DNA of 60,000 nt from Cryptomeria japonica (Eukaryota > Streptophyta > Pinopsida > Cupressales > Cupressaceae): positions 475,735,657 to 475,795,656 of the forward strand of contig NC_081412.1 in NCBI RefSeq assembly GCF_030272615.1. The letters are read 5' to 3'. Below, piece by piece: positions 59,060 through 60,000 of the stretch. The notes below the pieces were generated by a model. The model was not told the origin of the DNA. It saw nothing but the letters and a program-made list of their open reading frames with translations, and did not search any database. The translations under genes and the position numbers were made by a program. How positions within the stretch are numbered: position 1 is the first letter of the stretch; every line of letters starts with the position of its first letter.

Positions 59060-60000
59060 AGCTCCCCTTCACCATTCGAGGTAGTAATTTTCTTGCTCCA
59101 TACTACCTCATTGACAGCCCAGTCAACACTCCTATTGGCCTCTCTGTAAATAATGTTTACTTAGAAGACAATTAATAATATTTTTAGAGTTCCTTCCAAT
59201 CATATCTTATTGACCCCTAAATTATAGGCTAATTTAATTGATTGAAGGGCGCCCATAACTTCTGCCAGATGATTGGTCTGAATTCCCAAGAGATAGGAAA
59301 CAACCCTAGTGCAAAATCTAGCCCCATTTCGGATAACACCACCGCAACTAGCAAGTCTCGAGTTCCCTTTCGTCATGCCATCAAAGTTGGCCTTAAACCA
59401 CTCATTAGGGGGAAAGGACCAGCAACACAATCTTCTATTGATTAAGTTGATGTTGGAGCCCAAAAAGGCTAGGATATTCCATCTTTTGAGTATATCAAAT
59501 TCCTCGTTATTGCTACAACAATGCACCCTCCTAGCCATCACATTCTCAACATAGTTATTTTTTTATCTTGACTAACACCACTTCAGAGCTGTTAATATCA
59601 ATCTGGAATATTCTATTATCTCTCTTTCCATATCCCCTAGAGGATATGGGCAAAAGAAAACATCCACATATTTCTTATGGTGATGTTATTGGTAGAATAA
59701 TGCCAACTTCTAAAATAATCCTGCATCTCCTCCGAGAAAGCTCAATTCAACCCCCACAGTTGAAAAAACATCCCCCAAATAGGAGTGGTAAGAGGACAAT
59801 GTAAAAAGATGTGGCTCACAGATTCCTCATTATTAAGACAGAGATAGCATATATCTGGGAAACAAAAGCCCCTCTTTCTCAAATTATCAGTAGTTAGAAT
59901 CTTATTTTGCAAAAGGATCCACAAAAAAAGAGTGATTCTAGGAATCAAACCTGGATACCAAGCCTTAGCCCAACAAGGAGTAGGGTCTTGGGATTGAGCC
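59060..60000 (-). pseudogene. LINE ORF2 C-terminus: zf-RVT and RNase H (partial)
   Basis: Runs off the window. 59,742-59,948: PRITLFLWILLQNKILTTDN, LRKRGFCFPDICYLCL and VSHIFLHCPL are the zf-RVT domain (CxxC...HxxxxC) that follows RT in plant LINEs. A WKERNNRIF-like segment lies near 59,610. RNase H at 59,200-59,541: FKANFDGMTKGNSRLASCGG, VIRNGA, NHLAEVMGALQSIKLA (catalytic Asp in NFDG and Glu in LAE visible). It continues after shifts with REANRSVDWAVNEVVWSK near 59,095-59,150. Frameshifts make it inactive. Confidence 0.85.

Overview
The window looks like nuclear DNA of a seed plant with a large, repeat-filled genome, most likely a gymnosperm. It is AT-rich and has no bacterial-style operons. 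It is built mainly from decayed Ty1/copia and Ty3/gypsy (Tat-type) LTR retrotransposons, L1-type LINE relics, microsatellites and a MULE-type MITE. Only one short open gene looks potentially functional: a small secreted cysteine-rich peptide at 7172-7378 on the minus strand. The gymnosperm assignment is an inference from repeat content and style.

Layout. 1-4.1 kb: a 161-bp MITE with a 9-bp target duplication, a broken copy of the cysteine-rich peptide gene, and a pair of about 500-bp direct repeats enclosing microsatellites. 4.1-11.3 kb: copy 1 of a segmental duplication, with an eroded proteinase-inhibitor-II-like relic, the cysteine-rich peptide gene, a pentatricopeptide fragment and a minus-strand LINE carrying a recent 240-bp tandem duplication. 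11.8-13.2 kb: first copy of an unrecognised ORF family. 13,424-29,145: a complete but dead Tat-type gypsy element on the minus strand, with both LTRs and a perfect AATAT target duplication. 29.5-33.5 kb: an LTR element without pol. 34 kb: a possible tRNA-derived SINE. 35.2-39.1 kb: a copia-type non-autonomous element with an acidic, coiled-coil-like ORF. 39.1-47.06 kb: a copia element with gag, protease, integrase, RT and RNase H in order, all with stops. 48.2-49.7 kb: second copy of the unrecognised ORF family. 50.3-55.5 kb: copy 2 of the segmental duplication. 56.2-56.9 kb: an LTR and leader of a third copia element. 56.9-58.8 kb: third copy of the ORF family (minus). 59.06-60 kb: the C-terminal part of a LINE ORF2 (minus), running off the window.

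The two copies of the segmental duplication are the most informative part. Compared with copy 1, copy 2 lacks four blocks: about 390 bp, replaced by a perfect fold-back; about 246 bp with the inhibitor-like relic; about 405 bp with the whole cysteine-rich peptide transcription unit, its TATA box left behind; and about 960 bp with the PPR fragment and the LINE 3' part. The best candidate for something undescribed is the ORF family seen at 12, 48 and 58 kb. It shares a conserved block, then a charged and coiled-coil-like region, and I cannot assign it to a known protein family. I see no CRISPR array, tRNA, rRNA or intact multi-gene system.
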